Positions 1-8,693 of a stretch of DNA of 64,000 nt are shown piece after piece. A model generated the notes under the pieces. It made no database searches and was not told the DNA's origin. It saw only the letters and a list, made by a program, of their open reading frames with translations. Origin of the DNA: Pseudomonas parafulva (GTDB lineage Bacteria; Pseudomonadota; Gammaproteobacteria; Pseudomonadales; Pseudomonadaceae); contig NZ_CP019952.1 of NCBI RefSeq assembly GCF_002021815.1, positions 2,263,001 to 2,327,000 of the forward strand. Reading direction: 5' to 3'. The position numbers and the translations under genes are program-made. The stretch's first letter is position 1; every line of letters begins with the position of its first letter.

Positions 1-446
1 GCCATGGGTGGCATGTTGGTCTTGCCCAGGCAGATGGCCCCGGCCCCGCGCAGCCGTTCGATGGTGAAGGCGTCGCGCTGGGCTACCAGATGCTTAAAGG
101 CCGGGCTGCCGGACGCTGCGGTCAGGCCTTTTACCAGGTAGCTGTCCTTGGCGGTGTAGGGTATCCCGTCCAATGGCCCGAGCACCTCTCCACGGGCCCG
201 GCGGGCGTCGGAGGCCTCGGCCTCGGCCAGTGCATCAGGATTGCGGACTACCACGGCATTGAGGGCGGTGTCGGTGTCGGCGCCATCATAGGCGTCTATG
301 CGGGCCAGGTAGGCCTTGACCAGTTCGACCGCCGTCGTGCGGCCCGACTCGAGCGCGCTGCGCAGCTCGGCGATGGAAACCTCGGTTACCTCGATCATGC
401 GTTCACCAGAAAATGCAGGTTGGGCTAATGCGGTAATGCGGTTCAT
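1..446 (-). CDS. Amidase-signature family hydrolase, N-terminal part
   Basis: The reverse strand from 446 encodes about 148 residues and continues off the left edge, so only the N-terminus is visible. The stretch LDGIPYTAKDSYLVKG followed by SGSPAFKH matches the start of amidase-signature enzymes; the Lys in AKDS corresponds to the catalytic Lys of the Ser-Ser-Lys triad, while both serines would lie outside the window. These enzymes hydrolyse carboxamides, usually in the cytoplasm; the substrate cannot be told. Two starts are possible: ATG at 446 (MNRITALAQ) or ATG at 398 (MIEVTEVSI). The second resembles the usual N-terminus of the family more closely, and neither has a strong ribosome site. 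The gene is followed on its upstream side by a REP pair. Confidence 0.8.
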   Translation of the reverse strand, partial: MNRITALAQPAFSGERMIEVTEVSIAELRSALESGRTTAVELVKAYLARIDAYDGADTDTALNAVVVRNPDALAEAEASDARRARGEVLGPLDGIPYTAKDSYLVKGLTAASGSPAFKHLVAQRDAFTIERLRGAGAICLGKTNMPPM

Positions 447-457
447 CTGACAACGTT

Positions 458-583
458 GGGGCCGCTCCGCGGCCCATCGCGGCACAAGGCCGCTCTAACA
501 CTGACCGCGTGACGGCTGAGTTGACAGGCTCACAGCGCTTTGTAGGAGCGGCCTTGTGCCACGATGGGCCGTGAAACGGCCCT
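458..583. repeat. Inverted pair of REP elements (REPIN-like)
   Basis: Two related copies lie head to head. The copy at 542-583 begins GTAGGAGCGGCCTTGTG and carries an internal hairpin (GGGCCGTGAAACGGCCC). The copy at 458-496 is its reverse complement with a few differences. They are separated by about 45 bases. This is the arrangement of REP doublets (REPINs) scattered in P. putida genomes between genes; they are mobilised by RAYT transposases, none of which is present here. Apart from this pair the 300-base gap between the amidase and the GST gene shows nothing I recognise. Confidence 0.8.
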
Positions 584-746
584 AAGTGAACGGCATTAGG
601 CTAATGCGGGGAGTGTACAAGAAGGTTAAAGCGTGCGCAGGTGTGCGCACGGGCAAACGGGTGCATGCATGCGGGCATTGAGCGAGGACGCTTCGTTGAC
701 GCCTGGGCGGCCCCGCAATCAGGGCCGCCCGACATCAGCGGGCCGT

Positions 747-1586
747 TCAGTCCAGGTCCGCTGCCGAATGCCGCTCCGGTACCTGGCTGGATTCATCTCC
801 CCAGGTCCGGTTGACCCGCGTGCCCCGCTGCACGGCGGGCCGTGCAGCGATCGCCTGGGCCCAGCGCTGAACATTGGGGTATTCGTGAACCGCGAGAAAC
901 TCAGCAGCGTTGTAGAGGTTGCCCAGCACCAGCTGGCCGTACCATGACCACACGGCTATGTCGGCGATGCTGTAATGGCCGCCGGCAAGGTAGGTGGTCT
1001 CGCTCAAACGGCGGTCGAGCACGTCCAGCTGGCGCTTGGCTTCCATGGTGAAGCGATTGATCGCGTACTCGATCTTTTCAGGCGCATAGACGTAGAAGTG
1101 CCCGAACCCACCACCCAAGTACGGCGCCGCGCCCATTTGCCAGAACAGCCAGTTCAGGGCTTCGGTGCGCTCGGCGGCCGTTTGCGGGAGCAGGGCATCG
1201 AACTTCTCGGCCAGGTACAGCAGGATGGAGCCTGATTCGAATACCCGCACCGGCGGCTCGACGCTGCGGTCAAGCAATGCGGGGATCTTCGAGTTGGGGT
1301 TGACCTGTACGAATCCGCTGGAGAACTGGTCACCCTCGCCAATTCTGATCAGCCAGGCATCGTATTCAGCGCCGGCATGGCCAAGTTCCAGCAGCTCTTC
1401 CAGGGCGATGGTGACCTTGACGCCATTGGGTGTCGCCAGCGAATAAAGCTGCAGCGGTTGCTCGCCCACTGGCAGGTCCTTGTCATGGGTAGGCCCGGCG
1501 ACCGGCCGGTTGATACTGGCGAAGTGGCCCCCCGAGGCCGCTTCGTTGCGCCATACCTTCGGGGGTTGGTAAGCGGGTGTGCTCAT
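747..1586 (-). CDS. yghU: YghU-type glutathione S-transferase / disulfide-bond oxidoreductase
   Basis: A 279-residue cytoplasmic protein. An N-terminal extension (MSTPAYQPPKVW) precedes a thioredoxin-fold domain with ATPNGVKVTIALEEL, then an all-alpha C-terminal domain (GGHYSIADIAVWSW is the usual GST second-domain signature). The TPNG element is the glutathione-binding motif of the Nu-class YghU/YfcG group, which has disulfide-bond reductase activity toward small disulfides and binds two glutathiones per subunit. The ATG at 1586 is chosen because GGAGAG precedes it by about 7 bases; the longer reading frame back to 1670 has no such support. Length fits E. coli YghU (288 aa). Confidence 0.9.
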   Translation of the reverse strand: MSTPAYQPPKVWRNEAASGGHFASINRPVAGPTHDKDLPVGEQPLQLYSLATPNGVKVTIALEELLELGHAGAEYDAWLIRIGEGDQFSSGFVQVNPNSKIPALLDRSVEPPVRVFESGSILLYLAEKFDALLPQTAAERTEALNWLFWQMGAAPYLGGGFGHFYVYAPEKIEYAINRFTMEAKRQLDVLDRRLSETTYLAGGHYSIADIAVWSWYGQLVLGNLYNAAEFLAVHEYPNVQRWAQAIAARPAVQRGTRVNRTWGDESSQVPERHSAADLD

Positions 1587-1776
1587 GCTCGGCTCTCCAC
1601 GATTGCGAATGATCGACGACGTCTGATTGACCTGCCTATATGCCATGGGTTCGATGACGCGCACAAACACAGAACGGATCTTCCATGGCGCAGCCGATGT
1701 TTCATCGGTTTTTCATTTTTGACGGGAGGGCAGCGATTAAGCTCAAGCTATTCAGTGGCAGATGCGCAGAGCCCCC

Positions 1777-2820
1777 ATGATCCTTTCTCGTTGCTTGCTG
1801 GCACTGGCCATGGTCGTTGGCCCGATGGGCGCCGCTGATGCTGGGCCCTGGGTGGCAGGGCTGCATCACATGACCCTGACCGACCCGGTAGACAACCGCC
1901 CAATGCAAGCCTTGGCGTTCTATCCCGCCAAGGGGCATGCCCGCGCCAGCCACATCGACGGCTACGCGCTGGAGGTGGCTGAAGAGGCGCCTGTGGCCCA
2001 GGGGCGTTTCCCGTTGCTCGTGCTCTCGCATGGCAACACTGGTAGCCCACTGGCCTTGCACTATTTGGCAACCTCACTGGCCAAGCAAGGGTATGTAGTG
2101 GTGGCCGTGGTCCACCCAGGCGACAATGCCCGCGACCCCAGCCGGCTGGGCACCCTGAGCAATCTGTACGGTCGGCCGCTGCAAGTCAGCGCCGCTATCA
2201 CCGCAGCGCGCAGCGATGCACTGCTTGGACCTCGGCTCAATGGCGGGAAAGTCGGATTGATTGGCTATTCGGCTGGCGGCGAAACCGCCTTGATCCTGGC
2301 CGGCGCGCGCCCCGACCTTGATCGCCTGCGTGCGTATTGCCTCGAGCGACCGGATGATCACGATGCCTGCAAAACCCACGGTGTGTTGATTGCCGACCGC
2401 AGCGAACTTTCGCCACAGGCAGACTCACGCGTTGGCGCAGTGATGCTGATGGCGCCGCTGAGCCTGCTGTTCGGACGCCACGCCCTGGTCGATGTGCACC
2501 TGCCGGCGCTCATCTACAGCGGCGACAAGGACCAGCTCGTGGCGGTGGATCGCAACGCCCAGGCCCTGGCTCGCAAGTTACCCCTCACACCTGACTACCG
2601 CCTGCTGGCAGGGGCCGGTCATTTCGTATTCATGGCGCATTGCGACGCCGAGCAGGCCCTGCGCATGCCGGCGCTGTGCAAGGATGCCGAGGGTGTGGAC
2701 CGCCGGCACATCCATCGTTCGCTGCAACGCGAGACGGCTGCGTTCTTCGAGCAGACGCTCGATGCGCCGCAGCCTCAGAGGCGTTCAGCGATTACGCTGA
2801 ATCAGGCCACCACGCCCTGA
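1777..2820 (+). CDS. Secreted alpha/beta hydrolase (dienelactone-hydrolase-like)
   Basis: A 347-residue protein (352 if the ATG at 1762 is used) with a signal peptide (hydrophobic LALAMVVGP, then AADA before the mature chain). The alpha/beta-hydrolase core shows [14 protein letters not shown] for the oxyanion region, GYSAGGETA with the nucleophile Ser, an Asp candidate in YSGDKDQ and the catalytic His in AGAGHFVF. This is the pattern of the COG4188 'predicted dienelactone hydrolase' group, periplasmic esterases or lipases of uncertain substrate. The last 19 bases overlap the convergent end of ybiT, so the two transcripts meet without an intervening terminator. Confidence 0.82.
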   Translation: MILSRCLLALAMVVGPMGAADAGPWVAGLHHMTLTDPVDNRPMQALAFYPAKGHARASHIDGYALEVAEEAPVAQGRFPLLVLSHGNTGSPLALHYLATSLAKQGYVVVAVVHPGDNARDPSRLGTLSNLYGRPLQVSAAITAARSDALLGPRLNGGKVGLIGYSAGGETALILAGARPDLDRLRAYCLERPDDHDACKTHGVLIADRSELSPQADSRVGAVMLMAPLSLLFGRHALVDVHLPALIYSGDKDQLVAVDRNAQALARKLPLTPDYRLLAGAGHFVFMAHCDAEQALRMPALCKDAEGVDRRHIHRSLQRETAAFFEQTLDAPQPQRRSAITLNQATTP

Positions 2821-4388
2821 CTGCGCAGGTATTCGTCGTAGGTGCCGCTGAAGTCCACCACGCCATCGGCTGACAGCTCGATGATGCGGGTCGCAAGCGA
2901 GGAGACGAATTCACGGTCGTGGCTGACGAAGAGCAAGGTGCCTGGATAGTTTTCCAGTGCCAGGTTCAACGCTTCGATCGATTCCATGTCCAGGTGGTTG
3001 GTCGGTTCGTCCATGACCAACACGTTGGGCTTTTGCAGAATCAGCTTGCCGAACAGCATGCGGCCCTGTTCGCCACCGGAGATGACCTTGACCGACTTGA
3101 GGATTTCATCGTTGGAGAACAGCATGCGCCCCAGCGTGCCGCGGATCACCTGCTCACCCGATGTCCACTGGCCCATCCAGTCGAACAGGGTCATGTCGTC
3201 TTCGAAATCATGGGCGTGGTCCTGGGCGTAGTAGCCCACTTCCGCGCTGTCGGTCCATTTGACTTCGCCCTTGTCCGGGGTCATCTCGCCCACGAGCGTA
3301 CGCAGCAAGGTGGTCTTGCCGATGCCGTTGGGCCCGATGATCGCGACGCGCTCTCCGGCTTCGACGGTGAAGCCGAGGTCCTTGAACAGCACCTTGTCGT
3401 CGAAGGCCTTGGCCATTTTTTCGACCGTCACAGCCTGGCGGTGCAGTTTCTTGGTCTGCTCGAAGCGGATGAACGGGCTGACCCGGCTCGACGGCTTGAC
3501 CTCGGCCAGCTGGATCTTGTCGATCTGCTTGGCCCGCGAGGTAGCTTGCTTGGCCTTGGAAGCATTGGCCGAGAAACGGCTGACGAAGGTCTGCAGTTCG
3601 GCGATCTGGGCCTTCTTCTTGGCGTTGTCCGACAGCAACTGCTCGCGGGCCTGGGTGGCGGCGGTCATGTACTCGTCGTAGTTGCCGGGGAACAGGCGCA
3701 GCTCACCGTAGTCCAGGTCAGCCATGTGGGTGCACACGCTGTTGAGGAAGTGGCGGTCGTGGGAAATGATCACCATGGTGCTGTTACGGGCGGTGAGCAC
3801 GGTTTCCAACCAGCGGATGGTATTGATGTCCAGGTGGTTGGTCGGCTCGTCGAGCAGCAGTACGTCAGGGTCGGAGAACAACGCCTGGGCCAGTAGCACG
3901 CGCAGTTTCCAGCCTGGCGCCACTTCGCTCATGGGGCCGAAATGCTGCTCCAGGGGGATACCCAGGCCCAACAGCAATTCGCCTGCGCGCGACTCGGCGG
4001 TATAGCCATCCATTTCGGCGAACTCTGTTTCCAGCTCGGCGACCGCCATGCCGTCTTCTTCGGACATTTCAGGCAGCGAGTAGATACGGTCACGCTCGGC
4101 CTTGACCTTCCAGAGATGCCCGTGGCCCATGATCACGGTATCGATCACGGTGAATTCTTCGTAGGCGAACTGGTCCTGGCGCAGCTTGCCCAGGCGCGTG
4201 TTTGGCTCGAGCATCACCTGACCGCCAGAAGGCTCCAGGTCGCCGCCCAGGATCTTCATGAAGGTCGACTTGCCGCAGCCATTGGCGCCGATCAGGCCAT
4301 AGCGGTTGCCGTTGTTGAATTTGACCGAAACGTTTTCGAACAGCGGCTTGGAGCCGAATTGCATGGTGATGTTGGCGGTAGAGATCAA
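2802..4388 (-). CDS. ybiT: ABC-F family ATPase YbiT
   Basis: A 528-residue soluble protein with two ATP-binding cassettes and no membrane segment. Walker A motifs are GANGCGKST (about 34-42) and GPNGIGKTT; Walker B/D-loops are [11 protein letters not shown] and [10 protein letters not shown]. Between them is a long charged linker ([22 protein letters not shown] region) typical of ABC-F proteins that act on the ribosome. From memory, identity with E. coli YbiT is high over the whole length, including [15 protein letters not shown], which replaces a canonical LSGGQ in the first cassette; the second has ISGGEQGRM. The only in-frame start compatible with the conserved N-terminus is TTG at 4388, which lies inside an att-like repeat; the native upstream region has probably been replaced by an inserted element. 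Confidence 0.93.
   Translation of the reverse strand: MISTANITMQFGSKPLFENVSVKFNNGNRYGLIGANGCGKSTFMKILGGDLEPSGGQVMLEPNTRLGKLRQDQFAYEEFTVIDTVIMGHGHLWKVKAERDRIYSLPEMSEEDGMAVAELETEFAEMDGYTAESRAGELLLGLGIPLEQHFGPMSEVAPGWKLRVLLAQALFSDPDVLLLDEPTNHLDINTIRWLETVLTARNSTMVIISHDRHFLNSVCTHMADLDYGELRLFPGNYDEYMTAATQAREQLLSDNAKKKAQIAELQTFVSRFSANASKAKQATSRAKQIDKIQLAEVKPSSRVSPFIRFEQTKKLHRQAVTVEKMAKAFDDKVLFKDLGFTVEAGERVAIIGPNGIGKTTLLRTLVGEMTPDKGEVKWTDSAEVGYYAQDHAHDFEDDMTLFDWMGQWTSGEQVIRGTLGRMLFSNDEILKSVKVISGGEQGRMLFGKLILQKPNVLVMDEPTNHLDMESIEALNLALENYPGTLLFVSHDREFVSSLATRIIELSADGVVDFSGTYDEYLRSQGVVA
4361..4388. other. att-like direct repeat, copy 1 (within ybiT start)
   Basis: These 28 bases encode, on the minus strand, the first nine residues of YbiT ([10 protein letters not shown]). 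They recur at 8616-8643 in the same orientation with three mismatches. All three mismatches fall at third codon positions and are silent (TCT/TCC, ACC/ACA, GCC/GCT). An integrase remnant begins 36 bases away. This is how an attachment site inside the 5' end of a conserved gene would look after integration of an element that carried its own copy of the ybiT start. Confidence 0.7.
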
Positions 4389-4423
4389 AGGGCTAACCTA
4401 TCAGTCACTTACGGGGCTGGATC

Positions 4424-4890
4424 TCAACCTGATACCGATTTGATACCAATTTTGAGTTTTTCCAGCTCGCTCCAGTCGGAGCTTGAGTTAAGCCAACGAG
4501 CATAGGTGGATAGCAGCATTTAAACGCTGTGACCCAGCTGTTGGGCGATAAATGCGGGATTCAGACCAGACATTGAGCATATTGTCGCATACGTGTGGCG
4601 GCAGTTATATGGGGGGCGACGTCGAATCCCAAGCTCACTGAGCACCTGTACCCACTGCTTATGCAGGTCAGAGGTCTGCTTGACATACTCGGCGCTCTTG
4701 GAAGGCGGGAAAACAAACGGCGTTACGGCCACCGCTCCTTTGCCATTCCTGCGGCGATCGGCGTATTGCCTGGCGAACTGGGTAGCACGCAATGCCCGAT
4801 CGTTCAGCAGCACAAAACGGTCCATTCCTGTCTTCGTTCTCTCCTCGACCTTGCCCAAAGCGACTGTCCTTCGGACGTGCGTCCTGAGAA
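4424..4890 (-). pseudogene. Tyrosine recombinase (integrase), C-terminal remnant
   Basis: The reverse strand encodes the catalytic end of a phage-type integrase: EERTKTGMDRFVLLNDRAL, then RRPPYNCRHTYAT (box II with the catalytic Arg) and NPAFIAQQLGHSV. The codon after GHSV is TAA where the second copy has GAA, and the frame continues past it with MLLSTYARWLNSSSDW and ELEKL to a TGA at 4424. The Tyr in LLSTYARW is the expected nucleophile, so a nonsense mutation removes it. The N-terminal half is missing; near 4890 the sequence changes to a phage lysis cassette on the other strand. Boundaries at the right are approximate. The remnant abuts the att-like repeat, as integrases usually do. Confidence 0.82.
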
Positions 4891-4920
4891 CCAGGATCGC
4901 ATAGCCCCACAGCAGATCCG

Positions 4921-5086
4921 GGGGCGGCGCGCGCTGGATGACATCAAGGCTGGCAGTATTCAGCAAGCGATCGCCAAATGCTCGAACATCTGGACGAGCT
5001 TCCCCAGGAACACCTATGGGCAAAACCCGCACCGCCTAGACAAGCTGCTGGGGCGGTGGGTAGAGCTGGGCGGGACCGTGGCATGA
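4921..5086 (+). pseudogene. Phage endolysin, C-terminal fragment
   Basis: The frame ending at the TGA at 5084-5086 encodes ALDDIKAGSIQQAIAKCSNIW, then SFPRNTYGQNPHRLDKLL and ELGGTVA. This resembles the C-terminal 50 residues of Pseudomonas phage lysozymes (GH104-type: ...AIxKCSNIWASLPG..YGQ). The N-terminal catalytic part is absent; the fragment starts where the integrase remnant stops. Its stop overlaps the start of the next gene as ATGA, the usual endolysin-Rz junction. Identification rests on remembered family features and was not searched. Confidence 0.6.
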
Positions 5087-5412
5087 GCCCCTGGGTTGGC
5101 TTGGCGGCTGCCGTGGTCTTGGTGGCCAGCCACTGGGGCGCCTACGAGCACGGCCGGAGTGTAGAGCAGGCGCAGGCTGGCCAAGTGTCGGCCAAGCGCG
5201 ATAGCGGCGTTTGTCTTGCCGAGGTGATCGGTGAGCGTGACGCTCGTCAGCAGCAACGTCAAGGCGCGCGGGCGCAGGAGGAGGCGAGAGCCACTGCCCA
5301 TGATCAAAGAGTTGTCGCGGCTGCCGGTGGTGCTAGCGCTGACGCTGCTGGCCAGCGGCTGCGCAGCGACGCAGCCCAGTTCGCTGCCGCCGTCGTCACG
5401 AAAGGGGCGTAG
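5083..5412 (+). CDS. Rz-like inner-membrane spanin (shortened)
   Basis: A 109-residue protein starting at ATG 5083, overlapping the endolysin stop. It has one N-terminal membrane anchor (VGLAAAVVLVASHWGAYEHG) and a long charged, Ala/Gln/Arg-rich helical region (ERDARQQQRQGARAQEEARA), the form of phage i-spanins. Spanins of this type usually run to 150 residues or more, so the C-terminus appears lost, consistent with decay of the prophage. A candidate outer-membrane partner is encoded in the +1 frame at 5300-5455. Probably non-functional without holin and endolysin. Confidence 0.6.
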   Translation: MSPWVGLAAAVVLVASHWGAYEHGRSVEQAQAGQVSAKRDSGVCLAEVIGERDARQQQRQGARAQEEARATAHDQRVVAAAGGASADAAGQRLRSDAAQFAAAVVTKGA

Positions 5413-5455
5413 ATGGCCTGGATCGCCGCAGCGTCATCGGGCCGGGCTTGTCTGA
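5300..5455 (+). CDS. Rz1-like lipoprotein nested in the Rz frame
   Basis: A 51-residue reading frame in the +1 phase relative to Rz, beginning with MIKELSRLPVVLALTLLASGC. The LASGC lipobox and the short Pro/Ser-rich tail (QPSSLPPSS) match the o-spanin Rz1, which is normally nested in or overlaps Rz. Together with the preceding two features it marks a phage lysis cassette. The arsH gene ends 20 bases further on, from the opposite strand. Confidence 0.6.
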   Translation: MIKELSRLPVVLALTLLASGCAATQPSSLPPSSRKGRRWPGSPQRHRAGLV

Positions 5456-5475
5456 CTTCAATGCACATGTATGCC

Positions 5476-6177
5476 TCAGATTGAGCGCTGATTTACTCGG
5501 ACGGAAAGCTGCTCGGCGCTTTCTTTGCGTTCCGAATACCGATCCACCAGAAACTGCTGGCGATCACGTAACAACAGGGTGAATTTGACCAGTTCTTCCA
5601 TGACGTCCACCACGCGATCGTAGTACGCAGACGGCTTCATGCGGCCCACATCGTCGAACTCCTGATAGGCCTTTGGGAGCGACGACTGGTTGGGGATCGT
5701 GAACATGCGCATCCAGCGGCCCAGCACCCGCAGCTGGTTGACTACGTTGAATGACTGCGAGCCGCCGCAGACCTGCATTACTGCCAGTGTCTTGCCCTGG
5801 GTGGGGCGCACGGCCCCAAGCGCGAGGGGAACCCAGTCGATTTGGGCTTTGAACACGGCGGACATTGCGCCGTGACGCTCCGGCGAGCACCAGACCTGGC
5901 CTTCCGACCACTGCACCAGGTCACGCAGCTCCTGCACCTTGGGATGCTCCACCGGCACGTCGTCAGGTAGCGGCAGACCAGAGGGGTTAAAGATGCGGGT
6001 CTCTGCGCCGAAGTGCTCAAGCAGGCGCGCTGCTTCTTCCACCAGTAGGCGGCTGAATGAGCGCTCGCGGGTCGATCCGTATAGTAAAAGGATGCGCGGC
6101 TTGTGCTCGCTGATAGAGGTTGTCGCTGTCGGTAGGTCAAACAGCGAGAGATCGAGATTAGGCAGTTGATCGGACAT
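5476..6177 (-). CDS. arsH: ArsH, NADPH-dependent FMN reductase / organoarsenical oxidase
   Basis: A 233-residue flavodoxin-like protein. The FMN phosphate-binding loop is [12 protein letters not shown] (about 33-44); [23 protein letters not shown] is the ArsH/SseB-type flavin-binding stretch. ArsH enzymes reduce FMN with NADPH and detoxify trivalent methylated arsenicals by oxidation to the pentavalent forms. The start at 6177 has a strong AGGAGGA site seven bases upstream. It is the last gene of arsRBCH, 12 bases after arsC, so co-transcribed from the arsR promoter. Length is typical. Confidence 0.95.
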   Translation of the reverse strand: MSDQLPNLDLSLFDLPTATTSISEHKPRILLLYGSTRERSFSRLLVEEAARLLEHFGAETRIFNPSGLPLPDDVPVEHPKVQELRDLVQWSEGQVWCSPERHGAMSAVFKAQIDWVPLALGAVRPTQGKTLAVMQVCGGSQSFNVVNQLRVLGRWMRMFTIPNQSSLPKAYQEFDDVGRMKPSAYYDRVVDVMEELVKFTLLLRDRQQFLVDRYSERKESAEQLSVRVNQRSI

Positions 6178-6189
6178 GCTTCCTCCTGG

Positions 6190-6660
6190 TTACAGAGCGC
6201 CAATGCGATCCAGCTCGCGTTTGAGTTCGTCGCGGCTAAGGGTGCCAAAAGAAAGGGCGAAGAACGCCCGGCAGCGTAACTCGATGCGAGCCAGCGTGGC
6301 GCGGAATGCTGCTTCGACCGATGCATGGTCAGCCACGACATCGGACGGATCCTCCAGCCCCCAGTGAGACTTCAGTGCAGGGCCGAAATACACCGGGCAA
6401 GCTTCACCTGCTGCCTTGTCGCACACCGTGATGACGATCTCAGGAGGGCAGTCCACGAACGCGTCATTGCCCTTGCTGCTCAGCACTTCGGTTGAGATGC
6501 CGGCATGCTGCAAAGTGGTCAGGGTGCGAGGCAACACTTGGCCCTTCGGAAAACTGCCGGAACTGACGGCTTCAAATCCGGGAGGCGCCAAGTGATTGAA
6601 CATTGCCTCGGAAAGGATGCTGCGGCAGCTATTGGCCGTGCACATGAACAGGACTCGCAT
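6190..6660 (-). CDS. arsC: Arsenate reductase, LMW-phosphatase type
   Basis: A 156-residue enzyme that reduces arsenate to arsenite in the cytoplasm before export by ArsB. The P-loop CTANSCRS has nucleophile Cys7 and Arg13. Cys80 (VITVCDKA) and Cys88 (GEACPV) are candidates for the intramolecular disulfide relay of thioredoxin-coupled (pI258/Wzb-like) ArsC enzymes. This is the low-molecular-weight phosphatase fold, not the glutaredoxin-coupled R773 type. It lies 27 bases after arsB and 12 before arsH in the same operon. Confidence 0.95.
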   Translation of the reverse strand: MRVLFMCTANSCRSILSEAMFNHLAPPGFEAVSSGSFPKGQVLPRTLTTLQHAGISTEVLSSKGNDAFVDCPPEIVITVCDKAAGEACPVYFGPALKSHWGLEDPSDVVADHASVEAAFRATLARIELRCRAFFALSFGTLSRDELKRELDRIGAL

Positions 6661-6687
6661 GGGGGCTCCTCCGCTTCGTGGCGGGTG

Positions 6688-7971
6688 TCAGAGGCTCAGG
6701 CGCAATGCCAGGGCCGAAAGAGTGACCAACAGAACCGGCAGCGTCAGCAGGATGCCGACCTTGAAGTAGTAACCCCAGGTGATGCGCACGCCTTTGCGCT
6801 CAAGCACGTGCAGCCAGAGCAGCGTGGCGAGGCTGCCGATAGGGGTGATTTTTGGGCCGAGGTCGCAACCGATGACGTTGGCGTAGATCATCGCCTCACG
6901 CACCAGCCCTTGCGCCTCGCTGGCCTGGATCGACAGGGCGCCAACCAGCACGCTGGGCATGTTGTTCATGACAGAGGATAGTAATGCGGCGATCAACCCA
7001 GTGCCGATGGCGGCAGCCCACAGCCCTTGCTGCGCAAGTCTGTCGAGTAAGTGAGTGAGCATATCGGTGAGGCCGGCGTTCTTCAGCCCGTAGACCACTA
7101 AGTACATCCCAAGAGAAAAGATCACTACCTGCCAAGGCGCTTCGCGTAGCACCCGACGGGTCGAAATGCGGTGCCCGCGAGCGGCGACGGCAAAGAGGAT
7201 CGCCGCACAGGCTGCGGCTACCGCACTGATCGGGATACCAAGTGGTTCCAGGGCAAACAGGCCGATCAACAGCACCACCAGCACCCAGCCACCGACGTTG
7301 AAGGTTGCGCGGTCATGAATCGCCTCGCTTGGGACTTTCAAGGCCCCGACCGTGTATTGCTTAGGGATGTCACGGCGGAAGAACAGGAATAGCACCAGCA
7401 ACGTTGCGCCCACGCTGGCGAAATTCACCGGCACCATCACCGAGGCGTACTCGCTGAAACCCAGCCTGAAGTAGTCGGCCGAGACGATGTTCACCAGGTT
7501 GGAGACTACCAGCGGCAGGCTCGCCGTATCGGCGATGAAGCCGGCGGCCATGACGAAAGCCAGCGTCGCGGCAGGAGAAAAACGCAGCGCGAGAAGCATC
7601 GACATGACGATGGGCGTGAGTATCAGCGCCGCACCATCGTTAGCGAACAGCGCCGACACGGCAGCACCGAGCAGCACGCAGAAGCCGAACAGGCGGTAAC
7701 CGCTGCCGTTTGCCCAGCGCGCCACATACAACGCGGCCCACTCGAAAAAACCTGCCTCGTCCAGCAACAGGCTGATGATGATGATGGCGATGAAGGTGGC
7801 GGTGGCGTTCCAGACAATCGCCCACACGGTTGGGATGTCGTGCAGCGAAACGGCACCCGACGCCAAGGCGATGAGGGCACCGAGTGCGGCACTCCAGCCA
7901 ACCCCAAGTCCCTTCGGCTGCCAGATGACCAAGATTAGGGTGAACACAAAGACGGCAATTGCAATCAGCAT
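6688..7971 (-). CDS. arsB: Arsenite/antimonite efflux permease ArsB
   Basis: A 427-residue inner-membrane protein with about twelve hydrophobic segments. Diagnostic stretches are [38 protein letters not shown] and [21 protein letters not shown], which are highly conserved in ArsB of the ion transporter superfamily. It extrudes arsenite or antimonite using the proton motive force. No arsA is present, so it works as a secondary carrier. It sits 21 bases after arsR and is full length. Confidence 0.96.
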   Translation of the reverse strand: MLIAIAVFVFTLILVIWQPKGLGVGWSAALGALIALASGAVSLHDIPTVWAIVWNATATFIAIIIISLLLDEAGFFEWAALYVARWANGSGYRLFGFCVLLGAAVSALFANDGAALILTPIVMSMLLALRFSPAATLAFVMAAGFIADTASLPLVVSNLVNIVSADYFRLGFSEYASVMVPVNFASVGATLLVLFLFFRRDIPKQYTVGALKVPSEAIHDRATFNVGGWVLVVLLIGLFALEPLGIPISAVAAACAAILFAVAARGHRISTRRVLREAPWQVVIFSLGMYLVVYGLKNAGLTDMLTHLLDRLAQQGLWAAAIGTGLIAALLSSVMNNMPSVLVGALSIQASEAQGLVREAMIYANVIGCDLGPKITPIGSLATLLWLHVLERKGVRITWGYYFKVGILLTLPVLLVTLSALALRLSL

Positions 7972-7992
7972 GAAAGCCTCGCTCGATGTTGA

Positions 7993-8340
7993 TCAGCAGC
8001 AGGCAGCGTCACGAACGGGGCGGCCGTCCATGTTTTGCAGCCGAAGCGAGTTTTCTGCCAACCACTGTGAGTTGGCCTGCAAGGTTACCTGCAGCATTTC
8101 ATGCACCCAGTCGGGAAGATCCGGATTTAGGCGGTAGTACACCCATTGACCCTGTCGACGGTCCAGCAGCATGCCACTGCTGCGCAGCTGCGCTAGGTGG
8201 CGACTTATCTTGGGTTGGCTGTCATGCAAAGCGCACATCAGTTCGCAGACACAGAGTTCACCGAGGCTAGCGATCAGCAAGGTGGCGCGAGCACGGGTCT
8301 CGTCGGATAAGTTCTTGAACACATCGGGCGGGGTAATCAT
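7993..8340 (-). CDS. arsR: ArsR metalloregulatory repressor
   Basis: A 115-residue winged-helix repressor of the ArsR/SmtB family. The metalloid site is in ELCVCELMCAL (vicinal Cys pair on the helix before the recognition helix), and SQPKISRHLAQLRSSGMLLDRRQG is the helix-turn-helix and wing. The C-terminus ends in CC, a common feature of Pseudomonas ArsR. As(III) binding releases the repressor. The start MITPPDVFKNL at 8340 is preferred over the longer frame to 8397 because the latter would run through the presumed operator. First gene of the operon. Confidence 0.93.
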   Translation of the reverse strand: MITPPDVFKNLSDETRARATLLIASLGELCVCELMCALHDSQPKISRHLAQLRSSGMLLDRRQGQWVYYRLNPDLPDWVHEMLQVTLQANSQWLAENSLRLQNMDGRPVRDAACC

Positions 8341-8400
8341 GGCTGCACCATAACATATGGAAATCCGAATATACGAATATACATATGTGTGATGCAAGCA
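8341..8400 (-). promoter_or_regulatory. Presumed ars promoter/operator
   Basis: Directly upstream of arsR the sequence becomes AT-rich and repetitive, with CATATG at both ends (around 8353 and 8381) and two spaced copies of CGAATATAC between. Such imperfect dyads next to arsR are the usual ArsR operator position, so the repressor would shut off its own operon. The exact -35 and -10 elements cannot be assigned confidently. Confidence 0.5.
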
Positions 8401-8615
8401 GATACGGTCTGAAAGTCCGCTGTGGGTCGATAGCAGACTTTGAATCAGCGGAGCATACGCCGGGAACGACGTGCGTTATGCCGGATCGGCATCATGGCCT
8501 GATGAAAGCCATCGGACCAATTCGCGAACCAACTCATGAGTATCGGTGAGGAAGTGAGAGGGGTTTGGCCCAGCAAAATCGACAAATTTCCACCCGCAAA
8601 ACCCCATGGCATAGC

Positions 8616-8643
8616 GCATGGTGATGTTAGCTGTGGAGATCAA
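8616..8643. other. att-like direct repeat, copy 2
   Basis: Same 28 bases as 4361-4388 with three substitutions, all silent if read as the YbiT N-terminus (LISTANITM). After these bases the similarity to ybiT stops. The short frame continuing from it toward 8476 (MGFCGWKFVDFAGPNPSHF and on) is not YbiT and I do not recognise it. With copy 1 it encloses the arsenic operon and the phage remnant (about 4.2 kb). Confidence 0.7.
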
Positions 8644-8656
8644 GTGCTTGTCCTGC

Positions 8657-8668
8657 GGGGGGGGGGGG
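8657..8668. repeat. Homopolymer of 12 G
   Basis: Twelve consecutive G residues lie 13 bases beyond att-like copy 2. A second run of nine G is at 8879-8887, inside the integrase remnant, where it replaces the codons for the catalytic CR of CRHTYAT. Runs of this length are unusual in a genome of this type; they are slippage-prone and also prone to base-calling error. Confidence 0.9.
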
Positions 8669-8693
8669 CCAGAGGTGTATTTAGCCCCTTGCG

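Noticed and set aside
90..428. Plus-strand frame of 112 codons over the amidase
   Set aside because: It is the antisense of a clear amidase-signature sequence and has no ribosome site.
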